Counted from the stretch's first letter, positions 35,501-42,596 are shown. The stretch is 64,000 nt of DNA from Uranotaenia lowii (GCF_029784155.1 NC_073693.1:165407104-165471103); one strand, 5' to 3'. Made by a program: numbers and translations. The notes: generated by a model not told the origin, from the letters alone.

Positions 35501-35831
35501 TTTTCAAATTCATCAGGTGTGAATGCTGTATCGGAGATTCCGGACTTCTGCATGGAACTGCCCAGCCGGGAAACGCCAGCTAGCGAAGCACTATTTGCAT
35601 TTATCGACAGCATCAACGAAGAGAAACCGTACTCTAGCTACATTCAAGTTATCAGGTAAGAAAACGACTTCTAACAGAAATTTAAAGAATTGCTAATAAT
35701 AAAAAAAAAAAATTCGCAGAGATACCAGCCAGTTTCGGTCGCTGTTCAGCGAAAAGTTCGTCGACGATAGAAATCAGAGTTCGTTGTCTTACTACGAATT
35801 TTTGCAGCATCTAAGAACGCAGGTAAAATAA
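13122..35831 (+). CDS. Sec24: Sec24, COPII coat cargo-binding subunit (14 coding exons)
   Basis: Sec24 pairs with Sec23 in the inner COPII coat. It selects cargo with ER-export signals at ER exit sites. Exons: 13122-14515, 32675-32777, 32847-32973, 33034-33143, 33210-33441, 33504-33661, 33722-33795, 33858-34009, 34074-34327, 34391-34756, 34825-35036, 35351-35448, 35517-35655, 35720-35831. All introns are GT-AG, phases agree, and the total of 3531 nt gives 1176 residues, close to animal Sec24A/B length. Residues 1-464 are Q/P/N-rich and disordered. A zinc finger follows (C512, C515, C533, C536), then trunk, beta-sandwich, helical and gelsolin-like domains. Motifs such as LPLGVLIHPFRDL, RKIGFEAVMRVRCTRGL and FHGNFFVRSTDLLSLPNV match the family. 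The first intron between coding exons is 18.2 kb and transposon-filled; the rest are short. Orthology to the A/B rather than the C/D type is inferred from the exon B-E motifs. Confidence 0.95.
16007..16951. mobile_element. Non-autonomous element with arrayed AGGTRAA/TTYACCT palindromes
   Basis: The termini CACGGAAAATAA and, inverted, TTATTTTCCGTG bound 945 bp. The flanking duplication is only CA (16005-16006, 16952-16953); removing it restores the Juan codons FPVYL. Both halves (16020-16170, 16650-16945) are packed with imperfect palindromes of the form AGGTAAAATTTACCT or AGGTGAATTTCACCT. The middle (about 16260-16560) is unique sequence with gene-like features on the minus strand: GTAAGT donor, TTTCAG acceptor and AATAAA. 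No transposase is seen. Confidence 0.82.
17147..17952. mobile_element. MITE-like element with GGGCGAAAC motifs
   Basis: Inverted termini of about 28 bp begin AGCGTAACATTT, with AAGGGCGAAACT inside, at both ends. The flanking repeat AGAATTCT (17139-17146, 17953-17960) is 8 bp, though because it is palindromic the true duplication could be 6-8 bp. Removing element plus one copy restores the Juan frame (INQNSIFPDEQFGF). Inside, GGGCGAAAC and GGCGTAAC recur several times. Two overlapping frames (17158-17430 -, 17279-17530 +) have no known motif. An 8-bp duplication would suit a hAT or P-type origin. Confidence 0.8.
17983..18208 (-). repeat. 3' LTR of the gypsy element
   Basis: 226 bp, TGTTATGTATGCAG at the minus-strand 5' edge and ACACAAGA at the other edge. 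Lacks a 4-bp stretch (within GAATTAAG) present in the other LTR. Confidence 0.9.
18209..18226 (-). other. Polypurine tract of the gypsy element
   Basis: Minus-strand CCAAGGGGGGAAGAAA lies directly before the 3' LTR start TGTTATG, the position at which plus-strand DNA synthesis is primed. Confidence 0.8.
18241..19787 (-). pseudogene. Gypsy pol, integrase part (C-terminal of split pol)
   Basis: Starts at the hAT boundary with LAHFNFDVVYKPTSQNTNAD, the end of the RNase H/tether region. An HHCC zinc-binding domain follows (HVAHIGVVKMKG ... CAECARH), then a catalytic core with an intact DDE triad: Asp in HIDYAGP, Asp in VVSDNGPQFTADEF, Glu in NGQAERYVQTVKKALK. The C-terminal tail is Ser/Arg-rich and ends RRPPIRYSP. 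The apparent start codon lies inside the hAT element and is an artefact; the domain belongs to the polyprotein at 22047-23397. Integrase inserts the cDNA into the host genome. The coding sequence shows no internal break. Confidence 0.9.
19788..22038. mobile_element. Non-autonomous hAT element inside gypsy pol
   Basis: Ends CATGGGTGGCCAA and, inverted, TTGGCCACCCATG, with an 8-bp duplication CGCTAGAT (19780-19787, 22039-22046). Subterminal GGGCC/GGCCC repeats occur at both ends, denser at the right (CGCGGGCCACATGTGGCCCG). Removing it rejoins the pol frame exactly as ADYLAHFNFDVV. The 2.25 kb interior is AT-rich with no transposase frame and contains a smaller nested element at 19947-20406. Confidence 0.9.
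19947..20406. mobile_element. MITE nested in the hAT element
   Basis: Inverted ends AAAGCTGGCCAGATT and AAGGTTGCCAGATT (imperfect) bound about 460 bp that also carries internal inverted CCCGG/CCTGG motifs. The flanking repeat AGTATAG (19940-19946, 20407-20413) supports insertion. Class is unresolved; a 7-8 bp duplication suggests hAT. Confidence 0.55.
22047..23397 (-). pseudogene. Gypsy pol, reverse transcriptase and RNase H part
   Basis: After a 5-codon spacer from the gag stop the frame reads MFSSNSCINSVTSISTDQ. RT motifs follow: FCHLDITDAYTHLPI, then the catalytic FYDDIIVFAKD. RNase H follows with LATDASKTGLGAVL, IDKEALAIVWAVKKF and TDHKPL. It makes cDNA from the element RNA and degrades the RNA strand. 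The frame is intact until the hAT boundary, after which 36 foreign codons lead to a stop at 21937. The upstream stop is an in-frame TAG (23413-23415), so pol probably was, or was meant to be, read as one polyprotein with gag. Confidence 0.9.
23413..24741 (-). CDS. Gypsy gag-protease
   Basis: 442 residues starting MMNDPDFMEALSSMIAQAL. The capsid-like region (about residues 60-190) includes TDYFSRFEWALQLSHIPEA and FRQIIQQPGESVAQFVLRLK. Two CCHC-like zinc knuckles (CYGCGGQHLRSQ, then CRNCNKRGHIAKVC) bind the RNA; the first has a decayed third position (HLRSQFRF). An aspartic protease domain with the catalytic motif MELDTGAPCGLVG closes the frame. The frame ends in a TAG at 23413-23415, in the same frame as RT. 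The ATG lies about 80 bp from the PBS, as expected for a gag start. Confidence 0.9.
   Translation of the reverse strand: MMNDPDFMEALSSMIAQALKASIGNAVQQAQADQHLPAGEAAVPMPRVPSFTMSEFRSTDGTSVTDYFSRFEWALQLSHIPEAQYANFARVHMGTELNNALKFLVTPRQPAEIPYEELRTTLSNHFDRKRNKFVESVKFRQIIQQPGESVAQFVLRLKQGAAYCEYEEFLDRMLIEQLLHGLEARDICDEIIAKKPETFSAAYDIAHSLEATRNTTREISNTSNTPSPDPESTNKLGYEKPKTKKFSKSLHRSPPRKPNESPSNNAAGSSFCYGCGGQHLRSQFRFRDEQCRNCNKRGHIAKVCRSLKSISRNSSADQVELHEMPSSEVDFVQSFNQVHQIPVMGKKMINVKIDGNPLEMELDTGAPCGLVGEIELRKIKPKFTLLPTDRRFSSYTGHRIHCLGRLPVNVSMGSTTRRLNLYVVSGTSEALFGREWITHFTD
24805..24822 (-). other. Primer-binding site of the gypsy element
   Basis: Minus-strand TGGTGTCAGAAGTGGGAT starts two bases after the 5' LTR. 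TGG complements the CCA end of a tRNA. The sequence looks like the 3' end of a tRNA-Leu, from memory. Confidence 0.75.
24825..25054 (-). repeat. 5' LTR of the gypsy element
   Basis: 230 bp, matching 17983-18208 except for one C/T difference near 25014 and a 4-bp insertion near 24857. Confidence 0.9.
25745..26075 (+). pseudogene. LINE reverse-transcriptase remnant
   Basis: Read on the + strand with frameshifts and stops, this resembles an RT block: GVFGSFLFILYIIDLEKCLQ, then FQLFANDSVFH in the position of the catalytic FADD motif (one Asp is lost), then DLKNISNWLKRRKLCVNLSN. It is a decayed fragment of a Jockey- or CR1-like LINE in the Sec24 intron, opposite in strand to the Juan copy. Confidence 0.6.
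26841..28460 (+). CDS. I-clade LINE ORF1 (gag-like RNA-binding protein)
   Basis: 539 residues beginning MSETNRQVDDDGEDD. Residues 1-95 are acidic, Pro/Ser-rich and probably disordered. Residues 100-260 hold an RRM-like segment (GPWVVYIRPKPNGKPLNV ...). A cluster of three Cys-rich knuckles follows at about residues 266-325: CQKCKQLDHTAAYC, CSKCGEKHEEASC and CLYCTGEASHALSAC. The C-terminus is basic then Pro/Ser-rich. The protein coats element RNA to form the RNP. The frame ends TAA at 28458-28460, overlapping the ORF2 start by 8 nt. Confidence 0.88.
   Translation: MSETNRQVDDDGEDDKHPPFREEIQSGELNFGNNSPNTVNPPMYISDTEDSPTPVSQPTTPSTPFIFGKEIISQKSDQIDSPPDNVSKLTNASPRRRVYQSQSKGPWVVYIRPKPNGKPLNVISISRTLDRSYPSIINYQSMSRNKMRVVAGSLKEANAIACDERFTIEYRVYVPARDVEIDGVVTEEGLTVDDLMESGVGRFKDPALPTVKVLDARQLMSASGEGEKRKFSLSNSFRVTFSGTALPDYVAIGKVRLPVRLYVPSVMFCQKCKQLDHTAAYCCNQARCSKCGEKHEEASCTIQAASRCLYCTGEASHALSACPKYISRREKIKTSLKNRVKMSYRDMVLKSLPIVSENQFDLLSDYESEGEDPCEGTSTGPFSKNNVSQAPKRKRITKTQTRLAASKVKINRNPQSGNSNSAPSIQSPPGFNPSPKDFPPLSGKSKPQAFLQTSGPSVVNKNATIPRETASDPSSNGFPSFSADGKMKFSEIVAFILDFFSVPAGWRTMINIFVPLLREILKKKALTMTLISETISLDG
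28453..32139 (+). CDS. I-clade LINE ORF2 (endonuclease-RT-RNase H)
   Basis: 1228 residues from the ATG at 28453; the frame is open upstream but that ATG overlaps the ORF1 stop (ATGGCTAA), suggesting termination-reinitiation. The AP-type endonuclease is N-terminal: LLQWNCRSIL, ALCETW, LGDFNSHGVGW, GSDHLPI. RT follows: SYRPIAMLSCLRKLLEKMI, FLDIKGAFDSV, MGLPQGSCLSPLLYNFYV and the catalytic LADDCVVH. RNase H has FFTDGSRIDNATG, TAELAAIYCTLE, IYSDSLSS and WIPSHCLIQGNEKAD. A C-terminal CxC...H...C motif (CVCGDSYHDIDHVVWTC) closes the protein. It nicks target DNA and primes reverse transcription there. Confidence 0.9.
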   Translation: MANSFNEGREIVSLLQWNCRSILPKLDSFQALVHNLNCDVFALCETWLSPNVDFNFHSHNIIRLDRDGQRGGGVLLGIKKCHSFYRIPLQPSPGIEVVSCQARIKGQDLCLASVYIPPNSSVSGNQLANIISLLPEPRLVLGDFNSHGVGWGSSRDDDRANIIYELCDDFNMTVLNNGEVTRINGSQSQHSILDLSLASSSLSLDCTWKVIQDPQGSDHLPINISIISGRSPPEEINIPYDLTRNIDWKKYASDVIEAIDSTDELPPEAEYSFISGTIVDCAIGAQVRRNESSTIQKRPPTPWWDGDCSRARGEKCKAFVEFRRTGLPEKFQRYLALERKFKNLIRGKKRGYWRRFVDGLSRETSLHTLWRTARNMRNHTPSNETEESSSRWLIQFAKKVCPDAAPPQKHYRDTENSSETEDQFSMVELSLALWSCNNSAPGLDRIKFNLLKNLPDTAKKRLLNLFNKCLELNIVPHDWRQVKVIAIQKPGKPASEYNSYRPIAMLSCLRKLLEKMILFRLDKWVESNNLLSSTQFGFRRGKGTNDCLALLSSDIQLAFAQKEQMGAVFLDIKGAFDSVSIEVLSSNLNSCGLSPILNNFLYNLLSEKIMHFSHGETKVERISYMGLPQGSCLSPLLYNFYVREIDSCMAQNCTLRELADDCVVHITGKTDTQIKPPLQETLNNLSHWARNLGIEFSPSKTELVVFSRKHSPPKIELLMMGRTLTQSLSFKYLGVWFDSKCLWGKHIRYLTQKCQKRINFLRTITGTWWGAHPQDLIRLYQTTILSVIEYGSFCFGSAADTHLIKLERIQYRCLRIAMGCMQSTHTMCLEVLAGIMPLKNRFFDLSLRFLIRSETMNPLVIENLERLMNINPQVKYVNDYKTFSQLEINPSLLNSDTSHFYPSSSSLIRFDLSMTADIRGIPDHVRPNIIPSIFASKVREIDPIKMFFTDGSRIDNATGFAVYNEGFEASFKLREPCSVYTAELAAIYCTLEHIRTLPVDHYFIYSDSLSSVEAIRSMKLMKRSSHFLLEISGILGALIENSYRITLAWIPSHCLIQGNEKADSLAKVGALQGEIFERIITYNEYFSIPRTLAINAWQSSWDNGTKGRWLHTIIPKVPTKAWFKHFNMSRDFIRVISRLMSNHCRLDAHLFRINLAATNVCVCGDSYHDIDHVVWTCERYGQTRAWLLDTLRARGRLPGVPIRDILANLDFGYLFPIYKYLKLSDLVV
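32675..32777 (+). CDS. Sec24: Sec24 coding exon 2
   Basis: Residues 465-499. Completes Asp465 and continues IFRCTLTKIPETNQLLQKSR then LPLGVLIHPFRDLN. Acceptor CTTCCAG, donor GTAAGT. Confidence 0.93.
32847..32973 (+). CDS. Sec24: Sec24 coding exon 3 (zinc finger)
   Basis: Residues 500-541. Carries C512-x2-C515 and C533-x2-C536 (CRAC ... CNLC), the structural zinc site of Sec24. Acceptor CCCCGCAG, donor GTAAGT. Confidence 0.93.
33034..33143 (+). CDS. Sec24: Sec24 coding exon 4
   Basis: Residues 542-578, including LPEEFQYDPVTKTYGDP and STIEFIAPSEYM, which lead into the trunk domain. Donor GTTAGT. Confidence 0.93.
33210..33441 (+). CDS. Sec24: Sec24 coding exon 5 (trunk domain)
   Basis: Residues 579-655 plus one base. 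The von Willebrand A-like trunk starts here (LRPPQPAIYLFLLDVS). Donor GTACGT. Confidence 0.93.
33504..33661 (+). CDS. Sec24: Sec24 coding exon 6 (trunk domain)
   Basis: Residues 656-708, including DVFLPYPDNLLVNLRECKEL and THSALGAALQVAFKLM. Confidence 0.93.
33722..33795 (+). CDS. Sec24: Sec24 coding exon 7 (trunk domain)
   Basis: Residues 709-732 plus two bases (SASGGRVTVFQCCLPNYGPG). A short 74-bp exon; donor GTAAAA. Confidence 0.9.
33858..34009 (+). CDS. Sec24: Sec24 coding exon 8 (trunk domain)
   Basis: Residues 733-783 plus one base, including AHLGPATDFYKRLALDCS and VDLFLLNSQYCDLATI. Donor GTGAGT. Confidence 0.92.
34074..34327 (+). CDS. Sec24: Sec24 coding exon 9 (end of trunk, beta-sandwich)
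   Basis: Residues 784-868, including GCMHHIPLY and RKIGFEAVMRVRCTRGL, followed by FFVRSTDLLSLPNVNPDAGF. Ends in GMQ with donor GTTTGT. Confidence 0.93.
34391..34756 (+). CDS. Sec24: Sec24 coding exon 10 (helical domain)
   Basis: Residues 869-990, including SSKAERRIRVHTLCIPV and AKMAVDRSLSSNLSDARDA, then LLPLYILALLKH. Phase 0 at both ends. Confidence 0.93.
34825..35036 (+). CDS. Sec24: Sec24 coding exon 11
   Basis: Residues 991-1060 plus two bases, starting TAFRVGTSTRLDDRVFAMGE and ending RLQLSAE. Reading through the donor would hit an immediate TAA, confirming the splice at 35037. Confidence 0.93.
35351..35448 (+). CDS. Sec24: Sec24 coding exon 12 (gelsolin-like domain)
   Basis: Residues 1061-1093 plus one base: RSMFLLDCGPHIFIYVGS. 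Follows a 314-bp intron, the longest after the giant one. Confidence 0.92.
35517..35655 (+). CDS. Sec24: Sec24 coding exon 13 (gelsolin-like domain)
   Basis: Residues 1094-1139 plus two bases, including EIPDFCMELPSRETPASEAL. Donor GTAAGA. Confidence 0.92.
35720..35831 (+). CDS. Sec24: Sec24 coding exon 14 (C-terminus)
   Basis: Residues 1140-1176 and the TAA stop at 35829-35831. Includes RDTSQFRSLFSEKFVDDR and ends SYYEFLQHLRTQVK. Confidence 0.92.
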
Positions 35832-36300
35832 TGGCCGCGCCTGTCTTAGCGTAGGTAGATAAAGAAAAACCGCAAAACAACCACTATGATCTATTATTTA
35901 TCGAACGGCGGGGCTAAGCAGGGAAAGGGGTTAAGTTTTACTATTCGTGAAAACAGGACCTTAAGCTTGTAGCAAATTCTGTATCATAATCAACATTTCG
36001 AGTAAAAGTTAGCTAAATATTGGTTGTTGAAAGTGTATAAAGTAAAACAACAATAATATATTTAGATAAAACAAATAACTAGAAAACATATAATTAGTAG
36101 ATGAATCGAGGGAGCTATTCTTCATACTACTTTGACGACTGCAAAATAACAACCTTCAAACGCTAAGAACCACATTTGATGAGCAAATAGGACTGTTTAA
36201 ATAGAAAACAAATATAACCAATTATAAAAAGAAGCTGTAAAAAATTTAATACTATGTATGAGGCAAGGGTAAAACAAAGAAAAAACGTAATAAAAACCTC
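35832..36300 (+). other. Sec24 3' UTR with poly(A) signals
   Basis: Sequence after the stop has no further coding frame. An AATAAA lies at 36289-36294 and a second, weaker candidate at 36950-36955. The first is the likelier end of the transcript, giving a 3' UTR of about 480 bp, but alternative use of the second cannot be excluded. Confidence 0.6.
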
Positions 36301-37100
36301 TTTACTTGATGCAACATGGTGAGCCCCATATTTTTTTTCGGAACCGATTTAGTGCAAACCAGTAAGCAGCAACTAAACGAATTGTAGATTTTTTAATCGA
36401 CTTAGATATGTGGGGGAATCCGAAAGCATAGACAGAAACGAATGCACCAATGCTAGTGAACTATTTGTTCTATTCTCATATTCTTAGCTAATCTTAGAAT
36501 AGAAATCAGATGTTCTAATGTTTTCAAAAACAAATTCATGAGTCAAAAAAGCCAGAAATACTCCAACTTGAAACATGTGTTTTCAAAGCCTCGGCTCTAT
36601 TTTCTATTTCCATAAAACATTGTAAAGGAAAAAACTTGGTTGTCAGCTTTCACAGCAATTTGTATCGTAAATAATTTCCCCTGTGTAGCTATCCCTTTAG
36701 CTTGTGTCAATATCAATATAATATTCTTGTTGTTAGTTAATTCTTAGTCTCTTCGTTTGGTTGGCATTTTGGTGAAACACTTAGAATAGCGGAGGTTTCT
36801 CTGCGTAAGAGCCACTTTTGATTGTATTCGAAAAACCTTTCGAAATAAACTGTAGGTATGCAAACAGATGTGCAGGAGTGACAAAGTATTCGTGGGTGTA
36901 TGTTTGATGAATATGTAAAAAAATCTTATGAAAATATAAGTTATCATGAAATAAAATTGAATTGACCTCAAGCTCAAAGGTATTTTCCTTTGTACGATGA
37001 CATTATCAGAGTTGAAAATAAAAAAAAGTTAGGGTTCACTGGGTTCTCAGGTGCAATTCTCATATAATACACAACTTAACAAATACTGAAATTTACATTT
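36301..37100. other. Downstream of Sec24, unassigned
   Basis: AT-rich sequence with a second AATAAA at 36950. It may be part of an extended 3' UTR. No coding frame recognised. Confidence 0.4.
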
Positions 37101-37161
37101 ATCAAAATAACCAAATTAACATTCATAAGGAGGCACCGTGAAGAAGAGGGCCCGAGACCCG

Positions 37162-37653
37162 ATGGTTCGACACCCTGTCCTATTGAAAGGCACGGACGAC
37201 AGACCCAACGAGGGAGCGCCCTCCGAATGGCAGACAGTGACGCGCAAACACCTTAAGGAGAGAGCTACGAAAACAAACCACAAGTCCAAGAAGCAGCGAA
37301 GCCGGGTAAGAGAAACAGGTGAAGCTATCGTAGTTAAGGCGCCAGAAGGTACGTACGCGGACGTGCTTCGTGAGATGCAGACCGACGTAAACCTTGCTGG
37401 ACTAGGTGAAAACGTGAGGAGGATCCGTCGTACTCATTCCGGTGAGATGATCCTCGAGTTGAAACGAAGTTCAGCAACAAAGAGTGCATCCTTCAAGGTG
37501 CTAGCGGAGGAAGTTCTAGGCGAGAAGGCGGAGGTGCGTGCGCTTAGTCACGAAGTAACCATCCGTATCAAAAACCTCGACGAAATTACGACAGAAGATC
37601 AAGTCAGGAAAGCGGTAGTCGACCAGTGTACGATCGGCGAAGATCAGATCTAG
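37162..37653 (+). pseudogene. R1-like LINE ORF1, partial
   Basis: The frame is open from 37138 but begins with GTG; the first ATG is at 37162. The central block EGTYADVLREMQTDVNLAGL and the following RRTHSGEMILELKRSS through VTIRIKNLDEITTEDQV match the conserved region of R1-type ORF1. A TAG at 37651-37653 ends it early. The zinc-knuckle remnant KCLI ... DHVTGNPRCPAYQKAL follows out of frame at about 37705-37770. Confidence 0.7.
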
Positions 37654-37789
37654 GCCCGATTGAGACAGGGTCCTCTCAATTCTGGATCACAGGTTGCAAT
37701 AAGCCGGCGAAGTGTCTTATTTGGTGACCATGTAACTGGCAACCCAAGGTGTCCTGCCTACCAAAAGGCGCTAGCAGCGATACCAAGGG

Positions 37790-40046
37790 CTTGGAAGTAA
37801 TCCAAATAAACCTCAACCACTGTTACGAAGCACAACAGCTTCTGCGACAGATAGCGGTGAAAGAGAAGCTAAACACAGCGTTAGTAGCTGAGCCCTTAAT
37901 GGCACAAATTGGGTGACAGGAAAGTTTCCCATACAAGAAGTGGTCACATCGAATGAGGAAGACTTCGTGATAGCCAAAGTCGATTGAATCAGCAGCTACA
38001 GAGCTCCTATGCTCCACCGAGGTAGACCCTGGAGAAATTTAGCGCTACGATGGATAAGATAGTCGAGGTGTTCACAGGTCGAAGCCCCGTTATTATCGCG
38101 GGGGATTTCAATGCGTGGGCCTAGGAATGAGGTACTTCTTCGGCAAGGCAATTAAAGAGAATAAAAAGGCATGTTTAAGGAAATTTTGTCTTGATGCCAA
38201 TGATCGACCATGGGGCGATGCCTACAGGATAGTCATGGCAAAAACCAAAAGCGGTAGCACACCACTTGGAATGTGCTCCAACAAACTGAGGGAAATAACG
38301 AGAGAGCTGTTCTCTCATCATTATATCAATAGCTGGCCGCAAGTCCCGTACGACTGGGATACAAGCGAGGAGGAGTTAATATCGTTGGAAGAACTGCGCG
38401 ACATCGCCAAATCCCTTCAACTGGAAAAGGCTCCGGGTCCAGATGGTATCCCGAACATTGCAGTTAAGGCCGCGATTATGGAATTTCCCGAAATGTTCCG
38501 ATCGTCACTGCAAATTTGAATAGAGGAAAGAATGTTTCCAGATATTTGGAAACGGCAGAACCTGATTCTGCTGCCCAAACCAGGAAAGCCATTGGGGAAC
38601 TCAACGGCATACATGCCAATGTGGCTTCTGCATACTGTTGGAAAGGTTCTGGAAAAGGTGATCTTGACTCGTATCCAGCAGTACACCGAGGGCGAAGGCG
38701 AGTTGTCCAACAATCAATTATGCTTTCGATAAGGGCGATGCACAGTCGATGCCATTCGAACTGTCATCGAAACGGCTAATGAAGTCAGAATCAAGAAGAG
38801 AAGAGGGGATCGTTTTGGTGCGGTAATAACATTGGACGTGCGCAACGCCTTTAATAGTGTCAGCTGGCCAGCGATTGTTTCTTCGCTTATACAAACGAGG
38901 ATACCGAAATATCTGTGCAAATTAGTGGAAAACTATTTCCAGAACCGCAAGCTGCAGTACATGACGAGCGAAGGCTTTCAGGAAATGGATGTTACAGCTG
39001 GAGTAGCGCAAGGGTCGATACTGGGGCGGGTCTGTAGAATATTACGTACGATGAGGTGCTGACATTGAGCCTGCCAGAGGGAGTAAAGTTGGTTGGTTTC
39101 GCGGACGACGTCGTGCTACTAGCGACGGGTCACCGTCCAGCTAAGAGCTTGAGAAGTTGTAGAAGCGGTAGAAAGCTGGATGCACTTCAAGGGTTTGATT
39201 TCACCGCAAACAAGCAGGATTACAGTTGGATCATGTACTATCGAATCAAAGTGCGAGCTTAAATATGAGCTTAAATATGTGTGCAAGAAGGCGGCAACAG
39301 CAACAGCCGCACTAACGAGGATAATGGCGAATAAGTCAAGTATCCGAAGAAGCCAGCGGAGGATAATTTCAAGTGTGGTTTCGTCAATCCTTCGGTATGG
39401 AGGGGCGGCTTGGAAATCTGGTCCTAACATCCAGTATAACCAGCAGAAACTGAACAGTGTACAAAGGCGAATGAATTTGCGGGTCATCAGTGCATAGCGC
39501 ACCGTTTCGTCGGTGGCTGCATGCGTTGTAGCAGGAGTCATGCCCATCTCGGTTTTGTTGGTAAAGGACTCCTAATGCTACGAAACTAGAGCCACGCAAA
39601 ACGTCAGAACACGAGCCAAAGATAACTCCATAGCCAACTGGCAGCAGATGTGGAACAGCTCAGAAAAAGGAAGGTGGACCCATCGTTAGATCCCAAATAT
39701 CAAGGAGTGGATGGAGAGAAAGCATGGCGAAGTGGATTTTTACATGACGCAATCCCTGGCTGGTCATGGATGCTTCATGAAGTATCACCACAGGTTCAGA
39801 CAAGTGGCCTCGCCGGTCTGCCTAACATGCGGTGACGTGGACGAGACACTCGAACGCGTGGTATTCTATTGTCCAAGATTTGAAGAGGAACGCGCCAACA
39901 TATTCGCCGCCTGCGAACCAGAAACGACAGCGGACAACATGTTGCAGAAGATGTGTGATGACATCAACACATGGCATGCAGTCAGCGATGGGCTCGCCCG
40001 GATAATGACTGCTCTGCAAAGGAGTTGGAGACTGACGCTAATTTAG
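37790..40046 (+). pseudogene. R1-like LINE ORF2, multiply broken
   Basis: The endonuclease start IQINLNHCYEAQQLLRQIAV (37799 onward) is followed by stops and a deletion. RT can be read in several frames: LEKAPGPDGIPNIAVKAA (38420s), WKRQNLILLPKPGKPLGN, LDVRNAFNSVSWPAIV, VAQGSILG and FADDVVLLATG. The C-terminal zinc motif CLTCGDVDETLERVVFYC survives before the stop at 40046. Defects include an in-frame TGA at 38517, a TAA near 38730, a frameshift near 39030 and further breaks near 39250 and 39500. Confidence 0.8.
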
Positions 40047-40260
40047 ATCGACGTTGGGGATAACGTAACTTTACTTCACTAAGCTGAATGAGTCCGAAGC
40101 TATCACAAGCTTACCCCGGCCTGTCAGGGTTACTATCCTGAATTAACGGGGTTAGTTCCTGTGCGCTCGTATGCATGCCACCCTAAATTCCCGCGGAAAT
40201 GAAGGGTTTTACAATCCGGGTGGGTTGTCGTTCGGATTTCGTGGAAACTAGGCAGTAATG

Positions 40261-40970
40261 TGTACTGTGATTCGAAGAATAATTATCTCGAGGGGAATAA
40301 TTGCAATCTTAGTGTGTACCCTAGATGTAATGAAAAGAGATTTTTTTTTGCAATTCGAAAAAAGAGCATCTATGCATTATTTGAAAATATATCGGAACCT
40401 ACATGAATGCTTGAAACTTCCTGCAAATTACAGGAAAATCTCGTTTCGATTCTACTGGTGAATTTGACAGTTGTTTTCCTGACCTGAAATCGTCCTGTAA
40501 TTTCATCTGTTGAAAATACAGAACGAAATCGTACCGACCACAAGAGAACAGATTAGGTGTGATACGGTAAAATTCATTCTACGCTTAAATCACTGCTTAA
40601 ATGTTGCTCAATTTTGTTACGTCATTTTCAGCTAAGTGCGGGAGAATCCCCTCTACATCGGCGTTCATGGTGTACAGGCCAACACCATGAATAGAATTTC
40701 ACAGTAGGTCGATATGTTTTGGGACCTTTCCTGTGGATGTTGGGTTGGGTTGGTGTCTTTTTTTTTATCTCCATCCGTTTCATCTCGCTCACGTAAGCAC
40801 GGGGTAGGAAGGGTTAATATGCTCTCTCTTTTGTAACATGCAGAACAAAAAACAGATTTGATTTAGATTTCTACACTATTTTTTTTAAACCCAATAATAA
40901 ACAAATGTAAAAACTTTTAACCTTTTACGAGCTACATATTCTCTTGATCGGTGATTTACCTGAGTTGATT
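40261..40970. other. Unassigned sequence between two LINEs
   Basis: No coding frame recognised. A short palindromic stretch around 40665-40690 (CATGGTGTACAGGCCAACACCATG type) is visible. It may be a decayed repeat. Confidence 0.4.
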
Positions 40971-41052
40971 AATGATTTAATTTTTTTTTTCCTTGTAGGG
41001 GAGAGCCCACTGCGACCAGTAATTGATCTATTGTGGTAATTACCCCGCGTTA

Positions 41053-42589
41053 CTATATGCTATCAGGCTCACCTGCACTATGGGTTGAAGTGACAGTTGA
41101 TTGCTGATTAAGCATTTTATCCCAATCGGGTATGATATCAAAGATGTATGATATAACCTTCTTAGGGCTGATATGCAACCATATGTCTTGTGCGCTTATT
41201 AACTTTGCCCCAAGTACACGCTCTCTCCTATTTAGGAGGGCGCAGCAGTTGCATAGAAGATGCTCTGCAGTTTCTTTTTCGAACCCGCAGAACCGACAGT
41301 CATCGTATTGAATAATGTTTATCCGTTTTAGATGTTGTTTTGATGGACAATGTCCGGTCAAGAGACCTGTGTAAGTACTTAACTCGTGCTTACTTAGTTT
41401 CAACATGTTTTTGGAGAGTCGTGCGCTTGGTTCAATGAATCTTTTCGCCTGAGCTGCTCCCTCTGCTGTTCTCCAGTTGGAGACAATAGTGGTGCTTTCC
41501 CAGTTCTTGAGTTCCATATTCAAGGCACTCCTCGATACTCCGCAGAAAGGTTCAGGTCCAATAAACAGGCCCTGAGACCCTTCCCTAGCTAGCTGGTCTG
41601 CTTCTTCGTTCCCTAGGATACCGCAGTGGCCTGGAACCCAGAATAAAAATACTCTGTTTCGTATGGCCAGGTTTCTTATTGCAACAATACACTCCCATAC
41701 TAGCTTGGAGTAACATGTAAATGTACTTAGTGCTCGGAGAGCGGCCTGACTGTCAGAGAATATATAGATACTTGTGTACCTGTACCCTCTTTTCAAACAG
41801 GCTAAAGTGCATTCTAGAATTGCTTGAACTTCTGCTTGGAATACTGTTGGCCAGTTTCCCATAGGAATTGAGATCCTGAGTCTAGGTCCGAACACCCCTG
41901 CCCCAGTTCTTTTATCCATTTTTGAACCATCAGTAAAGAATTTTATCGATCCGGAAGGAACCGCAGGCCCACCTGACTCCCATACGTCCCTATCGTTGAT
42001 AGTTACATTGTATGGTATGTCTAGGTTGAAAACGGGCTCCATCCAGTCATCATTCTTTACAATAAGTGAGTTTATTTTAAATATCTTCAGAATTTTTAGG
42101 TGTCCTGTAAGATCCCCCTCATAGAGAGTTTTATGTTTGGAGAGTCTCAAGGCACTGCGTTCTGCCTCTAGTTCAATAAATTGATGTAGTGGCAGAATAT
42201 TTAGTAGTGCATTAAGGGCCTCGTTTGATGTGCTTCGCATGGCGCCAGTTATAGCTAGGGTTGCTATTCTTTGAAGCTTCGCTAGTTTCTTCCGAGCCGT
42301 AGCTTGCACAGTTTTGGTCCACCATACTAAAGAAGCATAAGAGATTTTGGGTCTTATTATAGCTGTAAATATCCAATGGATAATTTTCGGCCGTAGTCCC
42401 CATTTTTTCCCTACTCCTTTGAGGCAGACCCACAGAGATGCTGTAGCCTTGGCTATAACATGCTCTAATTGTGGGTTCCATGATAGTTTTGAGTCTAGTA
42501 TGATTCCTAGATATTTCACTTGTGATTCGAAGTTTAGCACTTCCCCATCTAATGTTAGAGGTTTTAGTGCAGTTTTTCGTCTCGTAGTG
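41053..42589 (-). pseudogene. LOA-like ORF2, 3' part (RT end and RNase H)
   Basis: Resumes after the insertion with FTTRRKTALKPLTLDGEVLN and YLGIILDSKLSWNPQLEHV (RT thumb). RNase H follows: KFFTDGSKMDKRTGAGVFGP, FQAEVQAILECTLA, IFSDSQAALRAL and WVPGHCGILGNEEADQLAREG, all catalytic acids present. A C-terminal CRFCGFEKETAEHLLCNC motif precedes the stop at 41053. The apparent start at 42672 lies in the inserted DNA and is not real. Confidence 0.88.
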
Positions 42590-42596
42590 AATGCTA

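Larger units (their letters stand above)
37101..40260 (+). mobile_element. R1-like LINE, decayed copy
   Basis: An ORF1-like frame followed by a broken ORF2 with RT and a C-terminal Cys/His motif, all on the + strand. RT style and the short, zinc-knuckle-bearing ORF1 are most like the R1 clade. The endonuclease is mostly deleted (about 37920-38115). Boundaries are approximate; no TSD was found. The GC content is visibly higher than in the flanks. Confidence 0.7.
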